A stretch of DNA of 64,000 bases, from assembly GCA_036346275.1 (NCBI GenBank), contig CM070723.1, positions 51,538,743 to 51,602,742 on the forward strand. The letters are read 5' to 3'. The stretch comes from Otatea glauca. Its lineage: Eukaryota; Streptophyta; Magnoliopsida; Poales; Poaceae. Both the position numbers and the translations under genes were made by a program. Below, piece after piece: positions 34,890-44,849 of this stretch. The notes beneath the pieces were generated by a model. The model was not told the origin of the DNA and did no database searches. It saw only the letters and a program-made list of their open reading frames with translations. Each line of letters begins with the position of its first letter. Positions within the stretch are counted from its first letter, which is position 1.

Positions 34890-35725
34890 TATCGATAAAA
34901 GTCATATATATATATGACTCAATGCTTTCGTATATTTAGATACATGATCCGGAAGCGAGGCGAGCGAACAACCGGTGGGTTTCTGGACCCACACATAGTC
35001 TCCAAGCAAACAATGGGCAGAGATTACGGTTTGTCGATAAATCGTCGGAGAGGCCTTGGCGGCTCAAAAGATAAAGAGTTCATACTTTTACCACACAACC
35101 CAGGGTAAGTGCTAGTTTGATTTGCACTATGCTCGCAACTCTGTTACATTAATTGACCATGCCGACATACCGTGTAGGTTTCACTGGGTTCTCATTGTAA
35201 TTCATCCATCGACGAATCGGGTTATTTACCTTGATTCCTTACAGAGTGGCAGCCACGACTTACAACCTATCGCAAAATTAATCACCAGGTAATTAATCAC
35301 GTTTCCTCCAAAGATAACATGGTCATGTAGGTTGTTCAAGCGTGTATGTTTCTCTGGAATAGTGAGGCTAACCTCTTGCAATCACGTAGCGCATTCAAAG
35401 TGTACAAAGCTTATGAAGGGCCTTCTGGCAAGGACAGGGCGAAGCTGAATCACGATTTTAAGTTTTCGGTATCCGCTGTACACAATAATCCTATGTAAAC
35501 TATGTAATAATGATTCTGGAACTAACCAAATCTATATTTGCAGTGCCACCAGCAGGGAAAGGGAAATAACCGTTGTGGATTTTACGTTTGCCACAACATG
35601 GAACTCCTTGTCACTAAGTAAACGCCTAATCGGGTAACAACTGCGTTGGAAGAGGCTGATCTGGAGCGAATTCGAGGACAGCTTTGTGCCTTCTTGCTTA
35701 GTCAAGTTTTACACAAAAAAGGTGA
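34890..35725 (+). pseudogene. Ulp1-like (C48) cysteine protease of the inner CACTA
   Basis: Exons joined by consensus sites give KDKEFILLPHNPG|FHWVLIVIHPSTNRVIYLDS (intron 35104-35177), then a segment ending HDFKFS, and CHQQGKGNNRCGFYVCHNME after a TTTGCAG acceptor near 35542. The catalytic His (FHW), Asp (YLDS), Gln (HQQGKGNN) and Cys (RCGFYV) of SUMO-protease-like peptidases are all visible. A TAA after VTK (near 35620) interrupts the last exon, which still continues EEADLERIRGQLCAFLL. Ulp1-like domains are often carried by plant CACTA and Mutator elements. Confidence 0.8.
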
Positions 35726-35999
35726 GTTCCACGCTGCCGTACAACTTGAGGAGTCGTATTTTTTATGAATTACCATTTGGGTTAATTCTCAAACTTGTGT
35801 TGTGGATTTGTAAATTGTAGTTGTGTATTCTATTAATTGGTTAATGCTATTGAGTTACATTTGGTTAATATATCTGAATTCATTTCTGAAATGGTTGTAA
35901 TGTTTTTGTAACATGAGTTTAGTTATTCTGTAATCTACTTTTTTCCAGAGGGCGTGGCTAGCATTTCCTGAGGCTAGCCAATAAATATAGAAATGGTTG

Positions 36000-36340
36000 C
36001 CTGTTGGAAGTCTTATCATAGACGGTTTTTAATTAAAACCGGTCTGTGATATAAAGATGTAACAGACGGTTTAAAATTAAAACCGTCTGTGATGTAATGA
36101 TGTAACAGACGGTTTCAAACAAAAACCGTCTGTGATATCATCACATCACAGACGGTTTTTAAATAAAACTGTCTGTGATATGATAATATCACAGACGGTT
36201 TTAGTTGAAAACCGTCTGTGATATATTCTATCACAGACGGTTTCTAAAAAGACTGTAATATGCCGTAACATCACTGACACATGGTTACAGACGGTTCGGG
36301 AAACCGTCTGTGATGACGGTTCCGAACCGTCTGTGATAAG
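36000..36340. repeat. Inner CACTA right terminal array
   Basis: Inverted pairs of CAGACGGTTTTTAATTAAAA with CCGTCTGTGAT type arms from about 36015 to 36335, for example ATCACAGACGGTTTTAGTTG near 36187. The end AAGCTTTTCTGTAGTAGTG follows at once. Confidence 0.9.
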
Positions 36341-36527
36341 CTTTTCTGTAGTAGTGAATGAACCTAGCTAGAAAATAAATTCATCAACTACAAAATGGTA
36401 GGTAAATAAAAATAAACAAAATCTAAACTTTTCATCTCATCTACATATAAACCTTAATTAAACTAGGTTTACAAATTAAATTGCAACAAGAGTAACACAA
36501 ATCAACAGAGGAGAAAAAATAACTCAC

Positions 36528-36650
36528 CAAGGAACAACTAGAGGAAGTACAAGCACAAGAATTGGAGAAAACAAAATCTAAAAATTAGAAGTTTTAGTTT
36601 GCTCTCGGGAGGATGAAGACCAGTGCTGCTACTGCACTCCTATTTATAGG
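36528..36650 (-). promoter_or_regulatory. Promoter and leader exon of the outer TNP2 gene
   Basis: On the minus strand CCTATAAATA (36650-36641) is a TATA box just inside the terminal array. The leader runs to a CTTG|GTGAGTT donor at 36528. The matching acceptor is TTTTAG at 26892. The inner CACTA lies in this intron, which becomes about 9.6 kb. Confidence 0.65.
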
Positions 36651-36654
36651 AAAT

Positions 36655-37030
36655 ATTATCAGTGGCGGTTGTTAACTACAACCGCCACTGATAACATTAT
36701 CTGTGGCGGTTTTACCCTCGAACCGCATTATCAGTGGCAGTTCTAGGATAGAACCGGCACGGATAATCCAGTAGTATCAGTGGTGGTTGTAGGATAGCAC
36801 CGCCACTGATAACCTAGTTATCAGTGGCGGTTCTATCCTCCAACCGCCACTAATGATGTATTTGTTATCAGTGGCGGTTCTATCCTCGAATCACCACTGA
36901 TAATGCATTATCAGTGGCGGTTAGAGGATAGAACCGCCACTGATATTCTTCCCGCCATTTTCAGTATAGAACTGCCACTGATAATTATATTTGTGGCGGT
37001 TCGAAAAAACCCGCCACAAATAGACCATCA
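36655..37030. repeat. Outer CACTA terminal array (TNP2 side)
   Basis: Inverted pairs of ATCAGTGGCGGTTGTTAAC with ACAACCGCCACTGATA (36658-36695) and further ATCAGTGGCGGTTCTATCC units. The core is ATCA-GTGG-CGGTT. The last unit before the end reads TTTGTGGCGGTTC. Confidence 0.9.
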
Positions 37031-37057
37031 CCTATTGCAGGTTTTGGCGTAGTGTAC

Positions 37058-38060
37058 GTACACACATGTTGAGTGAATGGATCGGTACTGACGGCATCCG
37101 CTCCAATCTGTCGTCATCGTCCATGAGGAGTCGAGTTGATCACCAGCAGCAACCGCTCGACATCCTCGCCATCTTCTACATGCATCGTTCGGCTTGGTGT
37201 TCATGAGACCAAGAACAACCCGCAGCGGCACACCTCCACGCCGCACGAGCACGAGGCTCCTAAGACCGATTAAGATCGTCTAGCTACATTGATCGGCATC
37301 ATGCAATAAATCTACTGCAAGTCGTACGTAAGTTAGAAGCACGTAAGTTAATTCCACCTGAACAGTTTTTAATCCCTAGATTAATTTCCTTAATTGCCTA
37401 TATTACTCATTTCATATGAAAATTAGGGTTTTTGAGTTGCTACTGTTCATTAAATTTTTTTAATACATTTTGAAAAATTATGAAAATCCTAGAAACTTGA
37501 TTTTATAGGTAGGTATATGGACTTCTGTAAAATTGGTCAATTGATATTTAGCTCATAGTGGAAGTTCCATACCCCTGGGTTTATTTTTATAACATTATGC
37601 CATGTTTAATATATGCTAAAATTTAATTTTCTATCATTAAATAATACTGCAAATTGCTTAATCATTAACGAAAAATTGTGAAAAATGCTAGAAAAATTCT
37701 AGATAGCATTTTGGAAGCTTCATGTCTTTGCATTTATTTTCCTAGAGTTATTCCATGATTGATTCATGTTGGGATTTATTTTTATGTTATTAAGTAATTC
37801 TAAAAATTGTTGAATAATCATCAGAAAAGTATGAAAAATGCTAGAAAAATTTTATATAGCATAATTCCATATTGATATATGTTGAAATTTGAAAATTGCT
37901 AAATAATTAGCGGAAACTATAGAAATTGCTAGGAAAATTCTGGGAAATTTTAGATAATTATCTACTAAATAGATATAGACCAAGCTATACTGATTTAATG
38001 AGCATGCAATGTATTGATTTTACTTGTAGCAAAAGTCATTTTGCATAAATGAAATAGGAT
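37058..38060 (+). other. Copia copy A leader, second part
   Basis: The leader resumes after the outer CACTA. From about 37480 it matches 54150-54790 of copy B (GGTATATGGACTTC, GGAAGTTCCATACCC, GCATGCAATGTATTGATTTT phrases). The part before 37480 has no visible match there. No coding function is seen; the minus frame 37028-37252 is unsupported. Confidence 0.6.
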
Positions 38061-39120
38061 ATGTCGGATATCGTAAAGAGGGAATTTATCAAGCTTGCCC
38101 TGAATGGCAGCAATTATCTCTACTGGGTAATGGATACCGAGATTAATCTGACAACTCGATCTTTTTAGAGCAGCTATTTTTTCAGCCTAAAACTGGTACC
38201 CCTACTCTTCCCAAAGCCGCCACATGTGCGGCTCTGCACTTCCCGAGGCACCATTTTTATGCTAACATGAAGGATGAATATTTGATACGAGAGGACTAGC
38301 TCGTACTTTTGAATTCCTTAAAGAAAAATATATAACTAGTAAAGATCTGTCCTGTTGCTAGAAGCACAATGCAAATGGATCCTCCCGCGCTTTCAGGATT
38401 TTAAATGTTGTGGCAACAAATAACTTTGCTATGCACAAACTTGTCACTGTACTAACATTTTGTAACCAAAAAGTTAATGATGCTCAAATAATTGATAAGA
38501 CATTATACACCTTCCACCCCAACATAAGGATACTACCGTAACAGTATCGTCATGCCATGTACCAGTAGTATTCTGAGCTTATATGCATTCTGCTAGAAGC
38601 AAAAAAGTATGATTAACTTCTGATGAAGAATCATCACTCCGTCCCTAATGGGACGCTTGCAATGCCTGAAGCACATACAAATGCTCAGTAGGTTAACAAT
38701 AGCCATAGCCGCAGAAAGGGCCGAAGGAATAAAGGGGATAAATGGAAGAATTAATGACATAAAAGACAATGGAAGAGGTAATCCATAGTGGAAAAGTAAA
38801 GGTAAAGGACTAGAGGGCTTCCAAATAAGGCTGCAAACCCTAAAGAACCCTGTTTTATGTATGGATATACTGGCCATTAGTCGTGCAACTATCGCATCCC
38901 GAAACATGTGATAGACCTTTACATACAATCTACTAGAAAACTCAATAAGACCAAGGGAAACAATATTGAGTTATATTTCACCGTCCAACCTGTTGTTAAC
39001 ATGGACGCTAAGGAGTGTGTATGGTTCTTGAAATTATTGAGTTTGAGGAGTCCCAAGAGGACACTTACGACTCATATGGAGACTTGGCTTAGTCTCCTAA
39101 GTATTCCTTCACTTTGCTAG
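38061..39120 (+). pseudogene. Copia gag, copy A (broken)
   Basis: The start MSDIVKREFIKLALNGSNYL then YWVMDTEINL is the typical opening of plant Copia gag (UBN2-type). A stop follows at once. Decayed parts continue to a degenerate zinc knuckle near 38850, where C-x2-(C to Y)-x4-H-x-C is still recognisable, and then to DLYIQSTRKLNKTKGNNIE. A parallel gag lies at 54790-55730. Frameshifts throughout. Confidence 0.75.
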
Positions 39121-39869
39121 TTGACGTCACATATTCCTTATAAGTCTCTTAATCAGTTTAGCCCTAGTTCTTAAATGAACATTTGGTCTATGCTCTTGTT
39201 GAGTAATTATCATTCAAAATTGAATAAATAACTATTTCCCAGATATTTGATTAATTGTGCTATGTTTGTTCTATATTCTAGAATTTTTTCCTGACGCAAT
39301 AATTATTTGATTGTTAAATCACACTTCTAATATAGAACAAAGTATAATCCGATGGTACAGGAGGAAATCTATTTAGAAGACAATTGTACCATACTAAGTG
39401 AATTGGAAACATTAAGACTATCGACGGAAGTGATACTCTCATATTTGGCACTGGAAGAATACCATATTATATTTTGAGTCGAGTCGTACTCTCTTAAGTT
39501 TTAAAGACATCGGTCTGAATCATTTTCATTTGGAGACAAAGAACAAGGATGGTACAGAATACCAACTCATAACTAAGTTTAGTGGGTGTAATAAACGTGT
39601 GGTTGAAAAACTTCCTTTGTTCTCCTCCGGTTATAATATGCACATATAAAACGTGAAGTTTGTGTTCCGATAAAAACTCAGGAATATTTTAAGATCTAGC
39701 AGATTGACTGGGTTATTTTGAGTTGAATATTATGAGAAGAATAATTAATAATTCTTCTGGCCATAGCATAAAGACTTTCCTAACCTGAAGATTTCTTATG
39801 CCCTATTTATGCTATAGGAAAGCTAATAATTAGATCTTCATACCTAAAAGATAGGGAAGAATCACTGAT
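39121..39869 (+). pseudogene. Copia protease and pre-integrase region, copy A (decayed)
   Basis: Position between gag and the integrase core. Short coding traces appear in changing frames, but I cannot place the protease active site with confidence. Confidence 0.4.
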
Positions 39870-40300
39870 TTTTCTAGAGAGAATTCAAAGTGATATATGT
39901 GGACATAACTAGCCTTTTAAGAAATTTTATGATACTGATAGATACTTATACTAGATGGTCCTATGTATGTTTTTTATCTACTAGGAACCATGTTTTTGCT
40001 AAATTAATTACCCAAATTATTAAGAGCCTCATTTCTAGAAAAATGGATAAAGTCTATTTGAACGGACAATGCTAGCGAGTTTACCTCACAGTGTTTAATG
40101 ATTATTGTATGGCTTTGAGAATTAATGTAAAGCATTTCATACCTCATGTCCACACTCAAAATGACCTTATAGAGTCATTAATTAAAGGAATAAAACATTT
40201 ATTGCTTGGACACTTTTACATAATAGAAGGCTACCCACCAACTGTTGGGGCCACGCAATGCTGCACTCTACGGTATTAATTCATCTCAAACCAACTGCAC
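39870..40300 (+). pseudogene. Copia integrase core, copy A (broken)
   Basis: Frames give IQSDICGHN (first catalytic Asp), IDTYTRWSYVCFLSTRNHVF, a second Asp segment near 40066 (NGQC and GEFT-like trace out of frame), and VKHFIPHVHTQNDLIESLIK with the catalytic Glu. Together this is the D-D-E core of a Ty1-copia integrase. Two or more frame changes break it. Confidence 0.75.
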
Positions 40301-40689
40301 ATCATAAAATTTCCCTGTTGCAGATAGTGTGGGAAAGAACCAAGTATTTCCTATCTGCGAAAAATTTGGTTGTGATGTATACAGTGGAAAAGCTCAACCT
40401 GATGTTGAGAAAATTCTTGAAGTGAGCCATCTAAGAGATTGTAACATCTCTGAAGTGATTCATCCTAAAAATGATAACTCCAGGATATATTTGCGTGCAT
40501 AATCCAATGCTGGGAAGTCGGAACACCCAGACTCAATTCTTGTGGAAACTCGTGAGGAGCTGAAAGAAATTAATGAAAAGATATCCCTGAAGATATCCAG
40601 GAGAATTGTATGAAAGAAAGACTACAATTATTGGCATATATTTTGCCTCTAAAATTGCTAAAAAGCTGGATCCAGAATTAAAGTCGATG

Positions 40690-41470
40690 GCAGAGTACCA
40701 TAAGTGCTTAGATAGGATTAAATAAAAAGGAGCAATTGAGGCAGCACTCGCTTAATAAGAAGAATGTATTTGGTCCCGTTGACCGAACACCTCCTAAAGT
40801 ATTCCCTGTAGGATCAAATGGGTTTTTTATCCGGAAGAGAAACAAAAATATCCAGGTGGTGAGATGTAAAGTGAGGCTTGTAGCACAAGGGTTCATGTAG
40901 AGACCTGACATCGATTATGGTGAAACTATTCTCCTATAATGAGAGGAATAACATTCCGAAATTTAATAGTAATGGCGGCAAGCTTAAACTTATCAATGTA
41001 GTTGATGGATGTAGTGGCCGTATATTTATATGGGTCATTGGATACAGATATTTATATGAGAATCCCTGAAGGAGTTACACATCCTAATAATCACAACATG
41101 TATTGCGTCAAACTGAAGAGATCGCTATACGGATTAAAACAGTCGGGGAGAATGTGGTATAACCAACTTAGTGAGTTCCTCCTGAAGAAGGGATACTCAA
41201 ATAATGATGATTGTCCTTGTGTATTCATAAAGAAATCCTAGAATGGATTTTGTGTCATCTCAGTTTTATGTCGATGATCTGAATATAATCAAAACCACAG
41301 AGGATATAAAGGAAGCAAATGCTTACCTCACGACGGAGTTTGAGATGAAAGATTTGAGTAAAACCAAACTTTACCTAGACTTGCAGCTAGAGCATTTCCC
41401 AGAAGGAATTTTTTGTACACTAGTCTTCCTATACCAAGAAGGTATTGAAAAGATTTATTATGGATAAATC
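40690..41470 (+). pseudogene. Copia reverse transcriptase, copy A (broken)
   Basis: LMDVVAVYLYGSLDTDIYMR then PEGV (41002-41060), VKLKRSLYGLKQSGRMWYNQL, and QFYVDDLNIIKTTED (41261 on) with the YVDD catalytic motif. All are classic Ty1-copia RT. A stop at 41239-41241 splits the frame. Upstream parts (40700-41000) are highly decayed. Confidence 0.88.
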
Positions 41471-41499
41471 TCATCCTTTAAAAATCCCCATGGTAGTAA

Positions 41500-42212
41500 G
41501 ATCCCTTGAAGTGGATAAAGACTTTTTTCAGATTAAGGATGGAAAATGAGAAAGTCGTAGGACCTGAAGTTCCATACTTAAGCACCATTGGAGAATTTAT
41601 ATATCTTATGAATTGCACAAGACCTGATATTGCATTCGCAGTAAATTTGCTAGCAAGAGACAATGCAGCTCCAACCAGAAGACATTGGGCTGGTGTCAAG
41701 ACTTTGCTCAGATACCTCTAAGACACTCAAGATCTTGGATTGTTTTTCCAGAAGAACCAAGACTTAACCAAGGAAGGAATACGGATGCTGGCTATCTATT
41801 TAATCCCCACAGTGCCAAATCTCACTGGTTTTATATATTTCTCTACAGTGGTACAGCCGTTTCTTAGTGGTCTTGTAAGCAGATCTTGGTAGCTATTTCT
41901 ACCAACCCAACCACATAGGGATTATAGCATTATATGAAGCCTCACGTGAATGTGTTTGGTTGAGACGTGTGATTAACCATGTCAAAAAGTCATGTGAAAA
42001 GCAATATCACAAAGCATATTGATCCTAAACTTTTCTATCCTCACGAACTCCAGAAGAACGATGAGGTAAAGAATTTGCAAACTAAGTCTTGTGAAAATCT
42101 TGCAGATTTATTCACTAAGTTCTTGCCAAAATCTACATTTCAAAGATGTGTTAATGGCATTGGAACGAGACGACTTAGAGATATACAGAGTTCAAGGGGA
42201 GTAAATCCTTGA
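41500..42212 (+). pseudogene. Copia RNase H and pol C-terminus, copy A
   Basis: VPYLSTIGEFIYLMNCTRPD then IAFAVNLLARDNAAPTRRHW (41506-41721) joins RT to RNase H. The tail KSNITKHIDPKLFYPHELQ, NLADLFTKFLPKSTFQRCVN ends at about 42212. The same region is intact enough in copy C to define the insertion point of the LTR at 641-5652. Confidence 0.85.
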
Positions 42213-42456
42213 ACCATGAACCTTATCATGATCCTGAAGATTCTAATATAAATCCAGAAGATTATAAGTTGTACTCATTTTCCCTTTAGTGAGTTTTCTT
42301 GAAGTTTCCTCATATGAAGGTTTTTAATGAGGCCACTAGTGTAACACAATGTGTGAATACAATGTACTCTTTTCTTCATCTCTTTTTTCCTATTGGGTTT
42401 TTGAGTGGAATTTTTGATGAGACATGTGCATTACGCGGTATTCGCCCAAGGGGAAG

Positions 42457-42695
42457 TGTTATGATATAGATTGATTAGAGTCCATATTCGATTGGACTCT
42501 ATCTCTATGTGGGTGAATCCGAATCTATCTCTTGCTACCTTTTACTATATATTGGGCACCCCCTTGTACAAGAGAACCAATCTAATAAATAGAGAGAACT
42601 ATTTTCTCTCTGCATTGTATGCTCCCTATTTTGTTCTTGCAATTTCTTTGGCACATTGTTGTTTGATCATGGGCAAATGACTATGTTTTATAACA
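42457..42695 (+). repeat. 3' LTR of Copia copy A, with polypurine tract
   Basis: The polypurine tract AAGGGGAAG (42448-42456) touches the LTR start TGTTATGATATAG. The end is TTTTATAACA, then the target duplication GTTCT. By eye it differs from the 5' LTR at about 23 of 238 positions plus one indel. Confidence 0.88.
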
Positions 42696-42700
42696 GTTCT

Positions 42701-42786
42701 CTATCCTCTCCCACTAGGCTCCTAATGTGCACACACAACTGGCAATGTGGATAGACTGTCACCTCAAAGCCAAGAACACAACATGA
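42701..42786. other. Short unique spacer between Copia A and Copia B
   Basis: 86 bp with no feature seen. It includes GTTCT (42696-42700), the right target duplication of copy A, just outside, and CATGA (42782-42786), the expected left duplication of copy B. Confidence 0.5.
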
Positions 42787-42973
42787 TGTTATGATATAGA
42801 TTGATTGGAGTCCATATTTGGTTGGACTCTATCTTTGTGTGGGCGAATCTAAATCAATCTAATAAAGAGAGAGGGCTTTGTCCCCCTACTTTGCGTATGC
42901 TCCATATTTTGTTCTTGCAATTTCTTCGGCGTATTGTTGATTGATTATGGGTGAACGACTACGTTTTACAATG
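42787..42973 (+). repeat. 5' LTR of Copia copy B (internal deletion)
   Basis: It starts TGTTATGATATAG and ends TTTTACAATG before CATTATCAGCACGAAG. At 187 bp it is about 52 bp shorter than the other copies and lacks the TATA-like and GTACAAGAG part. Confidence 0.82.
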
Positions 42974-43104
42974 CATTATCAGCACGAAGTACTAACGTCA
43001 TTTGAGATCGTCTGCCTGCGACAAAACTACATGGCATCAAATTCGACCAGCATCACATGATTACATCTACGACAAGCCCTACGTAACTGCTTCTATCACT
43101 ACTA

Positions 43105-43610
43105 CAGAATGTTACATCACTATCGCTTCATCTGGATCGGTTCTTAAGTTTTTAGGAAAAAACAATTGTGATAGATGGCTTAGGAGGGGTGTTAATAATA
43201 ATCACTATCGGTTCTCAGATTAGAAGTGATTGTGATGTAGCACTAGGCACATCACAATCGGTTCTTATGTGAGAAGCGATAGTGATGTGCATGCACATCA
43301 CTATCGGTTTTCACAAAAGAACTGATAGTGATGTGCACGTTCTCATCACTATCGCTTCTCGATGATCATGCACATCACTATCGTTTTTTGCATAAGAACC
43401 GATAGCGATGTGCACATAGTCATCACTATCGCTTGTTATGTGAGAACCGATAGTGATGAGAATGCACATCACTATCGCTTCTCACATAAGAACCGATAGT
43501 GATGTGCATGATCACATCACTATTGCCTTTCAGGTGAGAACCGATAGTGATGTGTGTGCCTATCACTATCGCTTTTTAAGTGAGAATCGATTGTGACGTG
43601 TCTCGCTGGG
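43105..43610. repeat. Third CACTA left terminal array
   Basis: Inverted pairs of CATCACTATCGGTTTTCAC with AGAACTGATAGTGATGTG (43305-43335) and similar units. The spacers GTGCATGATCACATCAC are also shared. The core is ATCA-CTAT-CGGTT, with CTATCGCTT variants. Confidence 0.88.
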
Positions 43611-43889
43611 TTATTTATACCTCTCGGGCTGAACTCTCCTCTGTTGTTATTTTAGAGGACATTTCTTCGCCGCCACCCGAAAAAATAGCTCATATTCTGT
43701 GGTTGGAAGCAATACTTGGGTGAGAAAAATTGAAATCCTCAAGGGTGGATGTTAAGATGGTAAATTCGAAGCCTAGCCTGAGGAGATTTCCCCTCATTTT
43801 GCAGAATTTGTGGTTTTCTTCAAAATGTGAGCATTCCTTCAAACCCCTTCAATTTTGCACTATGTAATTTCGATATGTCGCGAAGAAAC
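43611..43889 (+). promoter_or_regulatory. Promoter remnant where TNP2 should be
   Basis: GGGTTATTTATACC (about 43607-43620) resembles a TATA box just after the array, followed by CTCGGGCTGAACTCTCCTC and a leader-like segment. No transposase follows; the next array starts at about 43890. TNP2 has been deleted between leader and internal array. Confidence 0.5.
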
Positions 43890-44840
43890 CAATAGTGCAA
43901 TGAACAACATTTGTGTCAGTTTTTAAAGAAACAATGATTGTGATACCCAATTTGTGTCAGTTTTACCCAAAAATCGATAGTGTTATGGACAACATTTGTG
44001 TCGGTTTTTCTAAAAAACCGATAGTGATGTGCTATACATGGGTTTGTGCAGTAGAATACATTTGTGTCAGTTTTTTTTTAAAAACCGATGGTGATGTTGT
44101 ACAGACGGTTTGTGCAATGCCATGTATTTGTGTTGTTTTTTTTAAAAAAAAACTGATACTGATATTTTTTCTTTTGTGTTAGGTTTTTTAATAAACCGAT
44201 AGTGATGTTCTGTACATAGTTTGTGCAGTGCCATGCGTTTGTGTCGGTTTTTTGAAAAAAACCCGATAGTGATATTTTCGTCATTTGTGTCGGGTTTTTT
44301 TAATAAACCGATAATGATATTCTATACACGGGTTGTGCAGTGCCATGCATTTGTGTCGGTTTTTTTGACAAAAACTGATACTGATATGTTCGTCATTTGT
44401 GTCAGTTTTTTAATAAACTGATAGTGATGTTCTATACACGGGTTTGTGCAGTGCCATGCATTTGTATCAATTTTTTGAAAAAAAATCCGATAGTGATATT
44501 TTCGTCATTTGTGTCAGGTTTTTTAATAAACTGATAATGATATTCTACACACGGGTTTGTGCAGTGCCATGCATTTGTGTCGGTTTTTTTGAAAAAAACC
44601 GATACTGATATTTTCGTCATTTGTTTCAGTTTTTTAATAAACCGATAGTGATGTTCTAATATCATTTATGTCGGTTTTTTTTATAACCCGATAGTGATAA
44701 GTTTCTCATTTGTATCGCTTTTTTGTTAAAACCGATAGTGATATATATCGCAGTTGTATCGGTTTTGTCTAAAAATCGATAGTATTTTGGTAATAATTTG
44801 TATTGGTGTTTAGTTGAAACCGATAGTGATACACATCTTA
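43890..44840. repeat. Third CACTA internal array with 112-bp tandem units
   Basis: Tandem units contain GTGTCGGTTTTTT, AAAACCGATAGTGAT and TTTGTGCAGTGCCATGCATT. TGTGCA-type marks start at 44111, 44222, 44334, 44445 and 44558, a period near 112 bp. Each unit holds two motif pairs. A few further single pairs follow to 44840. It is much longer than the internal arrays of the other two elements. Confidence 0.85.
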
Positions 44841-44849
44841 CCAATCTCC

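Larger units (their letters stand above)
27443..36356 (+). mobile_element. Inner CACTA element (CAGA motif family), 8.9 kb
   Basis: Termini are CACTACTACAGAAAGGCTTA at 27443 and the inverted AAGCTTTTCTGTAGTAGTG ending at 36356. The duplication AAT flanks both sides (27440-27442, 36357-36359). It carries a terminal array, leader exon, TNP2 gene, internal array, second leader exon, a TNPA-like gene with a DUF8039-like part, a Ulp1-like protease and the right array. It sits in the leader intron of the outer CACTA in opposite orientation. Its genes are better preserved but carry frameshifts. Confidence 0.93.
19735..37054 (-). mobile_element. Outer CACTA element (GTGG motif family)
   Basis: On the minus strand the element starts CACTACGCCAAAACC at 37054. 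The other end is CTTGAAAAAGGCC at 19735, which has lost the CACTA bases. The 3-bp duplication TAC flanks both sides (19732-19734, 37055-37057). Its own length without the inner element is about 8.4 kb. The minus-strand order is terminal array, promoter, TNP2 gene, internal array, GC-rich leader exon, TNPA-like gene fused to a receiver domain, terminal array. Transposase genes are broken. It sits in the leader of Copia copy A. Confidence 0.85.
18497..42695 (+). mobile_element. Complete Ty1-copia element, copy A, with nested CACTA elements
   Basis: LTRs at 18497-18734 and 42457-42695 are flanked by the same 5-bp duplication GTTCT (18492-18496 and 42696-42700), which ties both ends into one insertion although they lie 24 kb apart. 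Removing the nested outer CACTA and its 3-bp TSD leaves about 6.9 kb. The order is LTR, PBS, a leader of about 2 kb, gag, integrase, RT, RNase H, polypurine tract, LTR, the Ty1-copia order. By eye the two LTRs differ at about 23 positions, so the insertion is old. The coding parts are broken by many stops. Confidence 0.9.

Noticed and set aside
43913..44844. Short frames inside the third element's internal array
   Set aside because: They are translations of the tandem motif units, on both strands, with no independent support.
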